In this document: positions 1 to 8,724 of the stretch, piece by piece
How positions within the stretch are numbered: position 1 is the stretch's first letter
Layout: each line of letters begins with the position of its first letter
Source of the DNA: an uncultured Eubacteriaceae bacterium
Lineage (GTDB): Bacteria; Bacillota; Clostridia; Lachnospirales; CAG-274
Length of the DNA: 64,000 nucleotides
Assembly (NCBI GenBank): GCA_947167715.1
Contig: CAMVJD010000003.1
Location: 1-64,000 of the forward strand
Direction of reading: 5' to 3'
Notes under the pieces: generated by a model
Seen by the model: only the letters and a program-made list of their open reading frames with translations
What the model was told of the DNA's origin: nothing
The model's database searches: none
Translations under genes and position numbers: made by a program

Positions 1-57
1 TTGCAAAAAAAATTTGGTGTAGCCTATCGACCACACCAAATATTATAGAACCATATT

Positions 58-96
58 AAGGAGGCTGTCGTTTCAGGCGAGCGGCCTCCTTTTTTT
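58..96 (+). terminator. Rho-independent terminator at the left edge
   Basis: A perfect 8-bp stem (AAGGAGGC at 58-65 pairing with GCCTCCTT at 84-91) is followed by a T-run to 96. It probably ends a rightward gene lying left of the window. A second short hairpin (TTTGGTGT 13-20 with ACACCAAA 33-40) precedes it and has no T-run. Confidence 0.75.
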
Positions 97-134
97 ATTT
101 ACAAATTTGTTACAGTTTGTCACATAAATTTAAT

Positions 135-163
135 TTGTATTTGCCCCCGGAAGATGATATAAT
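135..163 (+). promoter_or_regulatory. SigmaA-type promoter of the vbhA/fic pair
   Basis: A -35 TTGTAT at 135-140 and a perfect -10 TATAAT at 158-163 are separated by 17 bases. They lie about 50 bases before the start of the antitoxin gene and after a terminator, so they fit as the promoter of the two-gene operon. Confidence 0.65.
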
Positions 164-213
164 AAACATAGAGAAAAGGAGTAACATAAATGTGTTTGTG
201 AGGAGAAGCGACC

Positions 214-411
214 GTGTACAAAAATTATTCTATTGCGGAAACAACAAGGGTAGAGCGTGAAAAAATTGTGAACGATGCGTTGGCGCTGTCAACACTTGAT
301 GCGGCAGAGCCGACTACGCAGACCAAAGAGCTTATAGATTGCTATATAATGGGGAAAATGGAAATTTCCGACATACTGAAAAAAACGATAGAAAGATATA
401 AGGTCGTATAA
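214..411 (+). CDS. VbhA-like antitoxin of a Fic toxin
   Basis: This 65-residue helical protein resembles the antitoxin VbhA family, which binds class I Fic proteins and blocks their AMP-transfer site with an inhibitory helix. The GTG start is chosen because AGGAG lies at 201-205, eight bases upstream; no ATG fits. It is followed after 21 bases by the Fic gene, the usual order. The inhibitory helix normally carries (S/T)xxxE(G/N). Here the matching stretch is STLDAAEP, in which the spacing to Glu is off, so the inhibitory residue is not certain. The family call rests mainly on size, overall pattern and the Fic neighbour. Confidence 0.7.
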   Translation: MYKNYSIAETTRVEREKIVNDALALSTLDAAEPTTQTKELIDCYIMGKMEISDILKKTIERYKVV

Positions 412-432
412 GACTAACGGGAGAAAGTCCGT

Positions 433-1041
433 ATGAAGGATATATATCTTTATGATGATGCCGAAGTGCTTAAAAATAATCTGGGCATCAAAGACGAGGA
501 TGAGCTGAATAAGGCGGAAGCCGATATAACGTGTATAAGACTGCTTGACATAGACGAAAAGTTTTCGGGCAGTCTTTTTGATTATGCGCGTTTAAAGGCA
601 ATACATAAGTATATTTTCGGCGATATTTACAGCTGGGCGGGCAAGGAACGCGAGGTGCCCATAGTAAAGGGCGAAAGAGTGCTGGGCGGCGATACCGTGC
701 GCTATTCTCTGCCGGGCTGTATAGAACGCGATGCCGAAAATGCCATTGCCGATCTTAACAATACAAACTGGGAGGAATTAAGCATTGACGAGACCGCTTC
801 GATTTTTTCGGTAAAGCTTGCCGCACTTTGGCAGGTACATCCCTTCCGTGAGGGCAACACCAGGACGATAGTTACCTTTGCGACCCAGTTTGCGGAGTAT
901 CACGGCTTTAAAATGAATAAGGCGCTTTTAAAGGAAAATGCCGAGTATGTCAGGGATTCGCTGGTAAAGGCCTGCGACGGACAGTATTCGGATTATAAGT
1001 ATTTAAGGCGCATTGTAAGGGATTCCATCGAAAAGGGATAA
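433..1041 (+). CDS. Fic-domain AMP-transferase (toxin)
   Basis: Fic proteins transfer AMP or another nucleotide from NTPs to a hydroxyl of a target protein; VbhT-type toxins modify DNA gyrase and topoisomerase IV. The 202-residue product is a single Fic domain. The core motif HPFREGNTR starts at His136 (catalytic base), with Glu140 and Asn142 for metal and phosphate binding and Arg144. The usual glycine after Asn is Thr here. The beta-hairpin flap region is near residues 75-85 (around GERVLGGD). No inhibitory helix is fused, so it is class I and pairs with the small protein just upstream. The target is unknown. Confidence 0.88.
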   Translation: MKDIYLYDDAEVLKNNLGIKDEDELNKAEADITCIRLLDIDEKFSGSLFDYARLKAIHKYIFGDIYSWAGKEREVPIVKGERVLGGDTVRYSLPGCIERDAENAIADLNNTNWEELSIDETASIFSVKLAALWQVHPFREGNTRTIVTFATQFAEYHGFKMNKALLKENAEYVRDSLVKACDGQYSDYKYLRRIVRDSIEKG

Positions 1042-1104
1042 AATTTTGACCCTCCCTATTTTATCAGTGTTACATTTCATAAACCCGAAGAGTGTAGTTT
1101 TGTT

Positions 1105-1362
1105 ATGTATGTTTATGGCGAGAACATACCGGAATACAAAAAAGGAGATTTTGAATGGATAGATGATGATTTGGCTGCTGCAATAAATATAGAGGATATT
1201 TCCGAGCGTGAAGAGACACTTATAAGATTATTGTATGAATACTTTAAATATTATCCCGATGATTATTTTGTTGATGAATTTGACCGGCATTATAATAAAA
1301 ACAATATAGATGTAATATATAAAAACAAAAATCGGTCGGGATGGTGTTATAAAAAACCATAG
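1105..1362 (+). CDS. Hypothetical acidic small protein
   Basis: An 85-residue, acidic and Tyr-rich open frame of no recognised family. Upstream is only a weak ribosome site (GAAGAG). The C-terminus is basic and ends abruptly (GWCYKKP), and the DNA after it (ggggacgggact at about 1376) looks like repeat debris, so the gene may be a truncated remnant. It follows fic by 63 bases and could be a fragment of another cargo gene. No function is proposed. Confidence 0.4.
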   Translation: MYVYGENIPEYKKGDFEWIDDDLAAAINIEDISEREETLIRLLYEYFKYYPDDYFVDEFDRHYNKNNIDVIYKNKNRSGWCYKKP

Positions 1363-1422
1363 CAATTGGCTCTATGGGGACGGGACTTACTTACAAAAGC
1401 AAAAAATTCAACGACAAAAACC

Positions 1423-1451
1423 TTGATTTATTTACAAGGTTGTTTTATAAT
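1423..1451 (+). promoter_or_regulatory. Promoter of thrH
   Basis: TTGATT at 1423-1428 and a perfect TATAAT at 1446-1451 are spaced by 17 bases. They lie 40 bases before the thrH start codon. Confidence 0.7.
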
Positions 1452-1490
1452 AGAGTTTGAATATATTTACTGCGAAAGGAAAATAAAATA

Positions 1491-2090
1491 ATGAAAATTG
1501 TATGTTTGGATCTCGAGGGTGTGTTGGTACCCGAAATATGGATCGCTTTTTCAAAGGAAAGCGGTATTGAGGTTTTAAAAAGAACCACCCGCGACGAGCC
1601 CGATTATGATAAATTAATGAAGTGGAGACTTGGCATATTAAAAGAGCATGGCCTGGGTCTTAAGGAAATACAAAGCACCATTGCAAAGATAGAACCGCTT
1701 GAGGGCGCAAAGGAGTTTTTGGACGAGCTTCGTTCGCTTACACAGGTTATTATTATAAGTGATACCTTTACGGAGTTTGCAAAGCCGCTGATGGAAAAAT
1801 TAGGCTGGCCCACTATTTTCTGCAACAGCCTTGAGGTTGCGGAAAACGGCGAAATAACAGGCTATAAAATGCGCTGTGCGCAATCCAAGTTAAGTACGGT
1901 CAAGGCGCTTCAATCGGTTGGCTTTGAAACAATAGCAGGCGGTGACAGCTATAACGATCTGGCTATGATACAGGCGGGAGAGTCCGGCTTTCTTTTCAGA
2001 AGTACCGAGCAGATCAAAAAGGATCATCCCGACATACCCGCGTATGAGGATTATAGCGAACTTCTTGCCGCAATAAAAAAGGCTCTGTAA
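1491..2090 (+). CDS. thrH: ThrH phosphoserine phosphatase / homoserine phosphotransferase
   Basis: This HAD-superfamily enzyme closes the serine pathway by hydrolysing phosphoserine. The ThrH branch can also move the phosphate to homoserine. The 199-residue length is typical. The N-terminal motif is CLDLEG with nucleophile Asp7 and the ThrH-specific Glu9 in place of the usual second Asp. The cap region follows (residues about 15-75), then SDT (motif II) near residue 90 and GGDSYND (motif IV) near residue 151. The fit to ThrH is colinear from the first residue to the last. It has its own promoter and is followed by a hairpin, so it is probably monocistronic. Confidence 0.92.
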   Translation: MKIVCLDLEGVLVPEIWIAFSKESGIEVLKRTTRDEPDYDKLMKWRLGILKEHGLGLKEIQSTIAKIEPLEGAKEFLDELRSLTQVIIISDTFTEFAKPLMEKLGWPTIFCNSLEVAENGEITGYKMRCAQSKLSTVKALQSVGFETIAGGDSYNDLAMIQAGESGFLFRSTEQIKKDHPDIPAYEDYSELLAAIKKAL

Positions 2091-2096
2091 TTGACT

Positions 2097-2127
2097 GCTC
2101 CGTGGACTGCGTGTCTGCGGAGCTTTT
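2097..2127 (+). terminator. Hairpin after thrH
   Basis: GCTCCG at 2097-2102 pairs with CGGAGC at 2118-2123 and is followed by four T. The stem is short and the T-run is weak, but it lies seven bases after the thrH stop. Confidence 0.5.
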
Positions 2128-2175
2128 GTAATATATTGTCCGACGGACTGATTGCAGATAAATAAGGAAAAATAT

Positions 2176-2736
2176 ATGGAAGAAATAATAATACAAGAAG
2201 ATAATCAAATTGATTCCGTAAAATTAAGGCGGTACAGCAACAGGCTTGTTTTAAGCGGTTGGGGCATTATTGTGCTTGGCATTTGGGGATCCATCCGCCT
2301 GATAATGGGCATCGTTTTTTACCGCAATACTATAATGAACAGCATATCGAGCGAATTAAATGTCCCCATAGTTGAATTGCAGAATATTATATTTGCCATT
2401 TTTGTTATAATTATACTTTTGGTGGGCTTAATATCGTTTATGATACACCTGTATATAGGCGGATGCGCTATGCTGGACGGCCGTGGGAAAAAAAGAAAAA
2501 ATTTGTATTTGCTGTTTGCTGCAGGGTTAATAATGCTTTCGTTTTTATCGCAGGAAGCTACCGATAACACCGCGCAAAATACAACAACACAGGTGCAGCA
2601 GGATATGGATCTTGCTTTTGCGACCGATCTGCTTGATTTTACACTATGCATTAACTGTGCTGAAATGATATACTGTGCGGCAAGAACAAAAATTTTGCGC
2701 AGAAAACGCAAACGGCAAATAAAGGAGGCACGGTAA
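2176..2736 (+). CDS. Membrane protein of unknown function
   Basis: The start is placed at the ATG at 2176 because AAGGA lies seven bases upstream; an in-frame TTG at 2152 has no ribosome site. The 186-residue product has about three hydrophobic segments (near residues 25-50, 75-100 and 113-130). The soluble C-terminus is strongly basic and ends close to KILRRKRKRQIK, so it is expected to face the cytoplasm. No catalytic motif is visible. It is two bases from the DUF6765-like gene and probably co-transcribed with it and the DUF308-like gene. Confidence 0.6.
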   Translation: MEEIIIQEDNQIDSVKLRRYSNRLVLSGWGIIVLGIWGSIRLIMGIVFYRNTIMNSISSELNVPIVELQNIIFAIFVIIILLVGLISFMIHLYIGGCAMLDGRGKKRKNLYLLFAAGLIMLSFLSQEATDNTAQNTTTQVQQDMDLAFATDLLDFTLCINCAEMIYCAARTKILRRKRKRQIKEAR

Positions 2737-2738
2737 AT

Positions 2739-3881
2739 ATGCAAATGGATTTTCATTATTACGCGACCTACTGTGCGGCCTTTATAGCCGGATATTCACA
2801 CAAGGAAAGCTGCAGCATAGCGTACAGCGCACAGTTTGTTGATGAATGCTCGCTTTTGCTTATAAATAAATTAAAGGCACCGCGGGCGGCGGCTACAACA
2901 CAGCTGCAAACAGAGCTTATGGACGCCGATACGGATATTATGGGGCTTCAGGATATTACAAGGATATGGGCATCGTTTCATTTTCTGCCGCAGGATCTGT
3001 ATGCGCAAAAAAAGTGGCGTACAAAGCGCTATTTAAGAAAATACCGCCTTTTGTGCGGCCCCAACGGCAGCCTGCTGCGCGAGACCGTGGATCTGGCAAA
3101 GGGCAGGGGTCTGCAGGCGGCGGGGCTTGCCATGCATATCCTGGCCGATACCTGGGCACACAGATATTTTGCGGGCACACCGTCGCTTGCTATCAATAAT
3201 ACGGATTACTACTTTTATGAGATATTTCCGGACGGCACGGAAAAACAAATCAAATTCAGGCATAGTACCATACAGCCCGATGACCTTGAAAACAGCATTT
3301 ACACAAGCAGTTTATATCAGTCAAACGAAAACTCCATTATGAATTTAGGCCATGGCAGGGCGGGACACCTGCCGGATTATAGCTTTTGCAGGTATAAATA
3401 CCTTCCCGCCTGGGGCGACTACCGAGAAATAATCAAGGATAACCCTTCGGATTATTTTAACGCCTTTTGTCAGATGATATATGCCATGAAATATCTTAAG
3501 GGCGATGTGGAGACGTTTGAGCTTGATACATACGATACAGAGGCGGTAAAGCCTTACAGGGATGAAATAAAGGCCATTATTTGCGAACGCAGACCAAATG
3601 CCTCCGACGGCTGGCGCGCCTTTGGCGAGCGGCTTTCGGGCGAGACTATACCCGTTTATGATATAAACAAATATCAAAAAGAATATATGGACTCGGACAA
3701 TAAGGAGGATACCTTCCTCGGCGGCTTTTTCGGCGCCGCGGTAAGGCAAAAAAGCATGGTCACAAACCGCATATTTACCTCGCACAGCCTTTTGGCGGGC
3801 TATTCCGTTACGCCCGGAAAAACGGGTCTTTTAGGGGCCCTGTTAAAGCTTATTAAAAAGGAGGAAGGCAAAGTTGAGTAA
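2739..3881 (+). CDS. DUF6765-like protein
   Basis: The 380-residue protein begins MQMDFHYYATYCAAFIAGY, a start typical of the DUF6765 family of unknown function. The motif HILADTWAHRYFAGT (His133 to about residue 147) recalls the metal-binding helices of zinc-dependent phospholipase C folds. That resemblance is only suggestive, and no signal peptide is present. It lies two bases after the membrane protein gene and overlaps the next gene by eight bases, so the three look like one operon. Family recognition is from memory. Confidence 0.6.
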   Translation: MQMDFHYYATYCAAFIAGYSHKESCSIAYSAQFVDECSLLLINKLKAPRAAATTQLQTELMDADTDIMGLQDITRIWASFHFLPQDLYAQKKWRTKRYLRKYRLLCGPNGSLLRETVDLAKGRGLQAAGLAMHILADTWAHRYFAGTPSLAINNTDYYFYEIFPDGTEKQIKFRHSTIQPDDLENSIYTSSLYQSNENSIMNLGHGRAGHLPDYSFCRYKYLPAWGDYREIIKDNPSDYFNAFCQMIYAMKYLKGDVETFELDTYDTEAVKPYRDEIKAIICERRPNASDGWRAFGERLSGETIPVYDINKYQKEYMDSDNKEDTFLGGFFGAAVRQKSMVTNRIFTSHSLLAGYSVTPGKTGLLGALLKLIKKEEGKVE

Positions 3882-4407
3882 AAGCCAAAGAATAAAAAGC
3901 TTTCTGACAGGTATGTTAATGATACCCATAGCCGCTTGTATGGCTCTTTTGCCCGAGTACGGTTATCCGCTGATAATGACTGTTTTAAGCGTTGGCCTTA
4001 TAATAAATGGCTTTGGCTCTCTGTTTTATTTTTTTACAATGGCAAGATTTATGGTGGGCGGCAAAAGGTCGTTGTATATAGGCATTATCGTTCTTGATCT
4101 GGGACTTTTTACGGTAAGTATTGCGGATATCCCGCGGTTTTATATAATGCTGTATCTGATAGGCATACACGCCTTTTCGGGCTTTGTTGAGATAATGGCG
4201 GCAAGAAACGCCAAAAAACTTGGGGATGATCATTGGAAGCTCAAATTCAGCCAAGGCCTTGTAAATGTTATCATAGCCATAATATGCCTTACTTTTATCA
4301 GAACAAAAAATACGGCGGTTTATATCTATTGCGCAGGTATGGCATATAGCGGCATAACAAAAATGCTGGCTGCGTTCAGAAAAACCGCTATGGTTTATAT
4401 ACAGTAA
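3874..4407 (+). CDS. HdeD/DUF308-type membrane protein
   Basis: The TTG start at 3874 is chosen because a perfect AAGGAGG lies at 3858-3864 and the frame overlaps the previous stop. The 177-residue product is almost entirely hydrophobic, with five or six predicted membrane spans in short hairpins, the layout of the HdeD/DUF308 family first described as acid-resistance membrane proteins. No active site is visible and its role is unknown. It is the last gene before a new promoter. Confidence 0.55.
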   Translation: MSKSQRIKSFLTGMLMIPIAACMALLPEYGYPLIMTVLSVGLIINGFGSLFYFFTMARFMVGGKRSLYIGIIVLDLGLFTVSIADIPRFYIMLYLIGIHAFSGFVEIMAARNAKKLGDDHWKLKFSQGLVNVIIAIICLTFIRTKNTAVYIYCAGMAYSGITKMLAAFRKTAMVYIQ

Positions 4408-4499
4408 TTGTTTTATTTATTATTAATAAATAGTGAAAGTAGTTTTTGTTTATTATTCATAAACCTAAATTTGTAATTTTGTTACCTTTCTATCTTATG

Positions 4500-4528
4500 T
4501 TGCCTTTGCTTTTTTTTTGCTGTATAAT
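4500..4528 (+). promoter_or_regulatory. Promoter of the GH98 gene
   Basis: TTGCCT at 4500-4505 and TATAAT at 4523-4528 are separated by 17 bases, including a T-tract. AGGAGGG follows at 4547-4553, ten bases before the start codon. Confidence 0.65.
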
Positions 4529-4563
4529 AATATCCGTATATTTTACAGGAGGGATATTATTAT

Positions 4564-7500
4564 ATGAAACTAAAGAAAATAATTGCGGGATTTATGTCTG
4601 CCGTAATGACATTTTGCGCGGTACCGCTTACAAGCGTCGGTGCCGCCGACGCGATACCCGAGGAATTTGCGGCAATACAGGCCTACGGCGCCGATGTCTG
4701 CCCCGCAGACGGTATAATTCGCCGCCCGCTTTCAAACGAGCAGCCAATGTGGATAGTACACATAGATGCGTGGAACTACCCCGACCCCGAAAAAATAATC
4801 GACCTTGTACCCGAGGATGTTTTGCCCTATGTGGTATTCAACCTTTCGCTTTCGATAAACTGGGACAGCAAAGAGCATCGCTGGAAAATGGTGCATAACG
4901 GCTACGAAACAGCCAAATCCTGGCTGCGCAGCTGTGCCGACAAGGGCGTTTGGACAACCATCCAGCCCGCAAGCGGCGGTCAATGCCACTTTCCCGATTA
5001 TTACGAGGGCTCGCCCGCGGGCAACAGCCTTGACGGCACCCTTTTCGAGGAATTTTTCAAGGAATACCCAAACTTTTTGGGTTATAACTACTGCGAGCAG
5101 TTCTGGGGCTTTGAGTCGCAGGATTTCCCCATTAGCTGCCCCAACCGCTACCGTCATTTTGCAAACCTTTTGGAGCTTTGCAACCGCTACGGCGGCTACC
5201 TTAATATAAGCTGGTGCGGTAACCAATGGAGCCCCGCTATAAATCCGCTTGCCATGCTTAAGCAGGTACCCGAGTGGAGAGAGGCCTGTGCAAATTATCA
5301 TCAAAACCTTATTATGGAAGAAAAATACACGCAGCTCAGCTATATCCACGACAAGGAAAGCCTTGTATACGGCTATTTTATAGGCGGCTGGTGCGACAAC
5401 TACGGCGTAAGATACGACGATACGGGCTGGTCGGACTACGGCTATACGGGCTCGGGCGAGGAGACCAAGGAGCAGTACAGACTGACCACATCCATACCCA
5501 TTCATTTTGAACGTATGGCTATGAACGGCGCCACGGTAATTGACGGCCCCGAGCTTATCTGGCGGGATGATATACAGACGCTTTACGAGGGTACGGACAG
5601 CGAGGGCTACAGATACAGGCGCTTCGCCTTTTTCCCACAGTACGAAAACGTAATGCTGGAGACCTTTCGCAAGGTGCTTGATAAGACGATACGCATACCC
5701 GACCGAAAAGAGACGGTAGAGCGCACAAAAATTGCCGTTATACAGGATGTGAGCGGCAATAAATACGGTTTCGGCGACAACCTTTACAGCAGCTACGAAA
5801 CTCTGTTTGAAGGCCTTTACCGTATGCCGAATGACGGCAATTTAAAGGATAATTTTGACCTTTACAAAAGCACGGGACGTTATCAGACCATACCCACGGT
5901 ATACGCATTGCGCGATGATCTGGCAAAAACCATACCCGTACAGATAAAGCAGTCACAGATACCGTCAAGGTGGGCTTCCATAGCCGCAAAGCAGGCGGAA
6001 TTTAACCAATACTACCCCGACGATACCGAGGGCGGCAATTCTTTCTGGGCAAGAAACGAAAACACCTGGTTCACATACAACCCCAACAAAACGGGTACGG
6101 CGGCAGGCAGCATATTAAAGCTTAAATACAATACCTGCAAGACACTTGATATAAGCCACTCCGCAGCCTACGGCACGGCGCTTGTAAACGAATATACCGA
6201 CCATATCGACATATATCTTAATAATTACGACCAGAAAAGCAGCGGCGCCACCACCGATACGCTCACAATTAAGGGCGCATCCTCAAAGCCGAGCTATACG
6301 GCAAAGGACCGCGCAACTCCCAAGCTTGCAAGCAAGATAACCGAAAGCTGGGAGGACGGAGTTTATAAGCTGACCGTCGAGCATAACGGCGCGCTTGACC
6401 TTACAATAAACTGCCAAGGCAACGAAACGGGCAAGGAAACGGCATATAAGACCGCAGTTTACACCGCACCTCAATTCCCTACATTTTACTCGGGTACACG
6501 CCAGTATGAGGCGGAAAACTTTGACTGCAAGAATGTTGAGGGCAATGTAACAAACGGCTGTAATACAGATACCGTAAATTTTCAGGGTATGGGCTTTATG
6601 CGCTTTGGCACAAACGCGAATGCAGCGGTAAAGGACACGGTAAAAACAAGCAAGGCGGGCGATTTTAAGCTTACATTAAGATACTCTGCAACCACCGCAA
6701 ACAAGGGCGTGGATGTATATGTAAACGGTGAAAAGACGGGTACGCTTTCACTTGAGGCGGGCTCGTCCTTAAGCGACTGGAAGAGCGTATCGCAAACCGT
6801 CACCCTTAAGGAGGGCGAAAATAAAATTGAGTTTAAGGCAAACTCTACGCTCCCAAGCACCGTTTATTTTGACAATTTCACCCTTGACGGCGTATTCGGC
6901 GATGCCGAGGGCGCAGTTGAGATAGGCAGCGGCGATATAGTTGGTTCGCTTAAGGTAAACGACAGCACAAACGCGGCAGGCTGGTCAGTACAAAGCAGCT
7001 TTGAGGAAAGCTCCAGGCTTTACGGCGACCGCGATTTTACCTGTGCCGAGCTGCCCAAAACACTTTCGGGCGCGGAGTATATCCAAACCTCGTGTGAATC
7101 CAAGATGTATACTCAGCCCCTCGGCTCGTTCAAGGCGGCCAAGGACTGCGATATTTACGTTTTATCGGACGAGCGTGTGGCGGCAGACTTTCCCGATTGG
7201 CTTAAGAGCTACGAAAAAACGGGTATGACCGTTACCACCTCGGGCGGACATACGCTTGATGTTTACTATAATGCCTTTAAAAAGGACAGCACCGTAATAC
7301 TCGGTGCAAACAGCGCCTCGGGCTTTGGAAACTGCGTTAATTACATTATGCTTATTGTAAAGGACAGGGGCGATGTAAACAACGACGGCATTATCGACGA
7401 TGCGGATGCAAAATCGGCGCTTGACTGCATTGCAAACGGCGGTGAGCTTTCGGGCAATTACGATTTTAAGGCCGCCGATGCCTCTACGGACAATACAATA

Positions 7501-7902
7501 GATATTTTGGATGTTATAAAAATACTTAATAAAAAGACCAAAAAGGGACAAAAGCTTGACCTTTCAACGGCAGGCACGGGTACCTATTCGGACGGCGCCT
7601 TAAATATAAAGGATACCCTCGCATTCCAGCTGGCATTGCCAAAAACGGTAAAGGCCGGCGAGGAACTAAAGGTATACATTACCGCAAAGGATAACGGCGG
7701 CACGGGCTTCAGAGCCTACCTCACAGGCGGCGTTGACAGCGCCCTTTCCGATATACAAGCAGTATCGGAAATAGGCTCTTACTCAAAGAATATCGAGTTT
7801 ACACTTACCGCAAACAGCGATGCAAGCCATATCCTGTTTAAGGGTCCCAATTACAGCACAAATATGGGCGATATAACCTTTGAATATATCGCCGTGGAAT
7901 AA
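4564..7902 (+). CDS. Secreted GH98 glycoside hydrolase with CBM and dockerin
   Basis: Family GH98 includes endo-beta-galactosidases that release blood-group A/B antigens from glycans, and also xylanases; which applies cannot be read here. The 1112-residue protein has a signal peptide (about 1-28, cleavage after VGA). The GH98 barrel follows (about 45-340), with hallmark stretches NYCEQFWGF, ISWCGNQW and GATVIDGPELIW, then the GH98 C-terminal beta domain (about 350-620). A CBM6/35-like module spans about 645-777, beginning QYEAENF. A dockerin type I repeat pair lies at about 936-992: the first calcium loop is GDVNNDGIIDDAD and the second contains DASTDNTIDILD. A further beta-rich module ends the protein, so the dockerin is internal. 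A dockerin implies anchoring to a cohesin-bearing scaffold. It is monocistronic, with its own promoter and terminator. Confidence 0.85.
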   Translation: MKLKKIIAGFMSAVMTFCAVPLTSVGAADAIPEEFAAIQAYGADVCPADGIIRRPLSNEQPMWIVHIDAWNYPDPEKIIDLVPEDVLPYVVFNLSLSINWDSKEHRWKMVHNGYETAKSWLRSCADKGVWTTIQPASGGQCHFPDYYEGSPAGNSLDGTLFEEFFKEYPNFLGYNYCEQFWGFESQDFPISCPNRYRHFANLLELCNRYGGYLNISWCGNQWSPAINPLAMLKQVPEWREACANYHQNLIMEEKYTQLSYIHDKESLVYGYFIGGWCDNYGVRYDDTGWSDYGYTGSGEETKEQYRLTTSIPIHFERMAMNGATVIDGPELIWRDDIQTLYEGTDSEGYRYRRFAFFPQYENVMLETFRKVLDKTIRIPDRKETVERTKIAVIQDVSGNKYGFGDNLYSSYETLFEGLYRMPNDGNLKDNFDLYKSTGRYQTIPTVYALRDDLAKTIPVQIKQSQIPSRWASIAAKQAEFNQYYPDDTEGGNSFWARNENTWFTYNPNKTGTAAGSILKLKYNTCKTLDISHSAAYGTALVNEYTDHIDIYLNNYDQKSSGATTDTLTIKGASSKPSYTAKDRATPKLASKITESWEDGVYKLTVEHNGALDLTINCQGNETGKETAYKTAVYTAPQFPTFYSGTRQYEAENFDCKNVEGNVTNGCNTDTVNFQGMGFMRFGTNANAAVKDTVKTSKAGDFKLTLRYSATTANKGVDVYVNGEKTGTLSLEAGSSLSDWKSVSQTVTLKEGENKIEFKANSTLPSTVYFDNFTLDGVFGDAEGAVEIGSGDIVGSLKVNDSTNAAGWSVQSSFEESSRLYGDRDFTCAELPKTLSGAEYIQTSCESKMYTQPLGSFKAAKDCDIYVLSDERVAADFPDWLKSYEKTGMTVTTSGGHTLDVYYNAFKKDSTVILGANSASGFGNCVNYIMLIVKDRGDVNNDGIIDDADAKSALDCIANGGELSGNYDFKAADASTDNTIDILDVIKILNKKTKKGQKLDLSTAGTGTYSDGALNIKDTLAFQLALPKTVKAGEELKVYITAKDNGGTGFRAYLTGGVDSALSDIQAVSEIGSYSKNIEFTLTANSDASHILFKGPNYSTNMGDITFEYIAVE

Positions 7903-7968
7903 AAAGGTCGCTTGTCAACCGTATGTGGCTGACAATTAACACAAGCTTAACTTGAATAACCTATACTG

Positions 7969-7998
7969 CGGCAGGGTACGATCGACCCTGCCGTTTTT
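7969..7998 (+). terminator. Terminator of the GH98 gene
   Basis: A perfect 9-bp stem (CGGCAGGGT 7969-7977 with ACCCTGCCG 7985-7993) is followed by five T. It is 66 bases after the GH98 stop. Confidence 0.85.
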
Positions 7999-8045
7999 GT
8001 GTATTTAGGACAATAATGTTCACCGAAAATTTACGGGCAGGAGTA

Positions 8046-8074
8046 TTGTTTGGGGGCGTATATTGTGATATACT
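8046..8074 (+). promoter_or_regulatory. Orphan promoter before a truncated secreted-protein gene
   Basis: TTGTTT at 8046-8051 and TATACT at 8069-8074 are spaced by 17 bases. It still points at the signal-peptide stub at 8152, whose gene body is gone. Transcription from it would run antisense through the NRPS remnants. Confidence 0.6.
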
Positions 8075-8151
8075 GTAAATTAATATGGTGTATCTGTATG
8101 AAAATATAATAATATGCGAAAATCTGCTGACGAAAAAGGGGGAAAACAAAA

Positions 8152-8280
8152 ATGAGAAGCACTAAAAAGATATTTGCCGTATTATTGGCGGTCATGGCGG
8201 TACTGCTGCTGTGTACGGCGGTGTTTGCCGATACACCCGCATTTACCGTGCGCTATATTTTTGTACGCGATCATACTTGA
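8152..8280 (+). pseudogene. 5' stub of a secreted protein (signal peptide only)
   Basis: This 42-codon frame reads MRSTKKIFAVLLAVMAVLLL and on to a cleavage-like TAVFADTP, a textbook signal peptide, preceded by a GGGGG ribosome site and a promoter. From about 8245 it runs into DNA that on the other strand encodes the C-terminus of an NRPS reductase domain, and it stops at 8280. A deletion has evidently fused the start of a secreted-protein gene to the end of the leftward NRPS gene. The identity of the lost protein cannot be told. Confidence 0.7.
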
Positions 8281-8724
8281 AAGTATAGCTGCCTTTTGCG
8301 GGTCTTTTTCCGCCTTGGCAACAGCTTCATCAAATACCTTGTCTTCGACAAATTTTATGTCTATACCCGCTTTGTTCATTTCGGTTATGATATCACCCAG
8401 CGGAATAATATGATTGTTGGTACAGTTAAACAGACAGCATTCCTTTGGAACGGAGGCAATGGCAAAAAAGGCTCTGACACTCTCGTCAATGGGTCCCATA
8501 CATATGGGAGAATTTATCATTGAGTACGGGAAACAGCCGAGTATTCCGTATGACCTAAGCCTTCCCGAAAAATTGTTGGTAAGGAAATTCATCTGAAATT
8601 CCCCGTCACTTTTGCGCGCAGACAAGGTGCCTACACGAATGACCTTTGCATCAAGTCCCTGCTCCGCTATGGCCTCAAGCACCACACGCTCGGAAAGAAG
8701 CTTTGAAATAGTAGAAATATACAT
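8182..8724 (-). pseudogene. NRPS remnant: C-terminal part of terminal reductase (R) domain
   Basis: The frame reads YISTISKLLSERVVLEAI and continues through RVGTLSARKSDGEFQMNF, the central and C-terminal part of a thioester reductase. These SDR-type domains release NRPS products as aldehydes with NAD(P)H. The N-terminal NAD-binding part is in the upstream fragment in a different frame, with the intervening piece deleted. Homology ends around 8250, where it meets the signal-peptide stub; the last 30 or so residues are out-of-family. It is part of the broken NRPS gene at 8250-12152 and not functional on its own. Confidence 0.75.

Noticed and set aside
1362-1440. Motif ggggacgggact after the hypothetical gene, like a REP-type repeat.
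   Set aside because: Only one copy and no inverted partner in this window; too little to name an element.
3985-4254. Minus-strand open frame opposite the DUF308 gene.
   Set aside because: No ribosome site, and it mirrors the membrane protein gene; an antisense shadow.
4732-5505. Long minus-strand frame (257 codons) opposite the GH98 gene.
   Set aside because: Composition of a complement of GC-rich codons; no ribosome site or recognisable domain.
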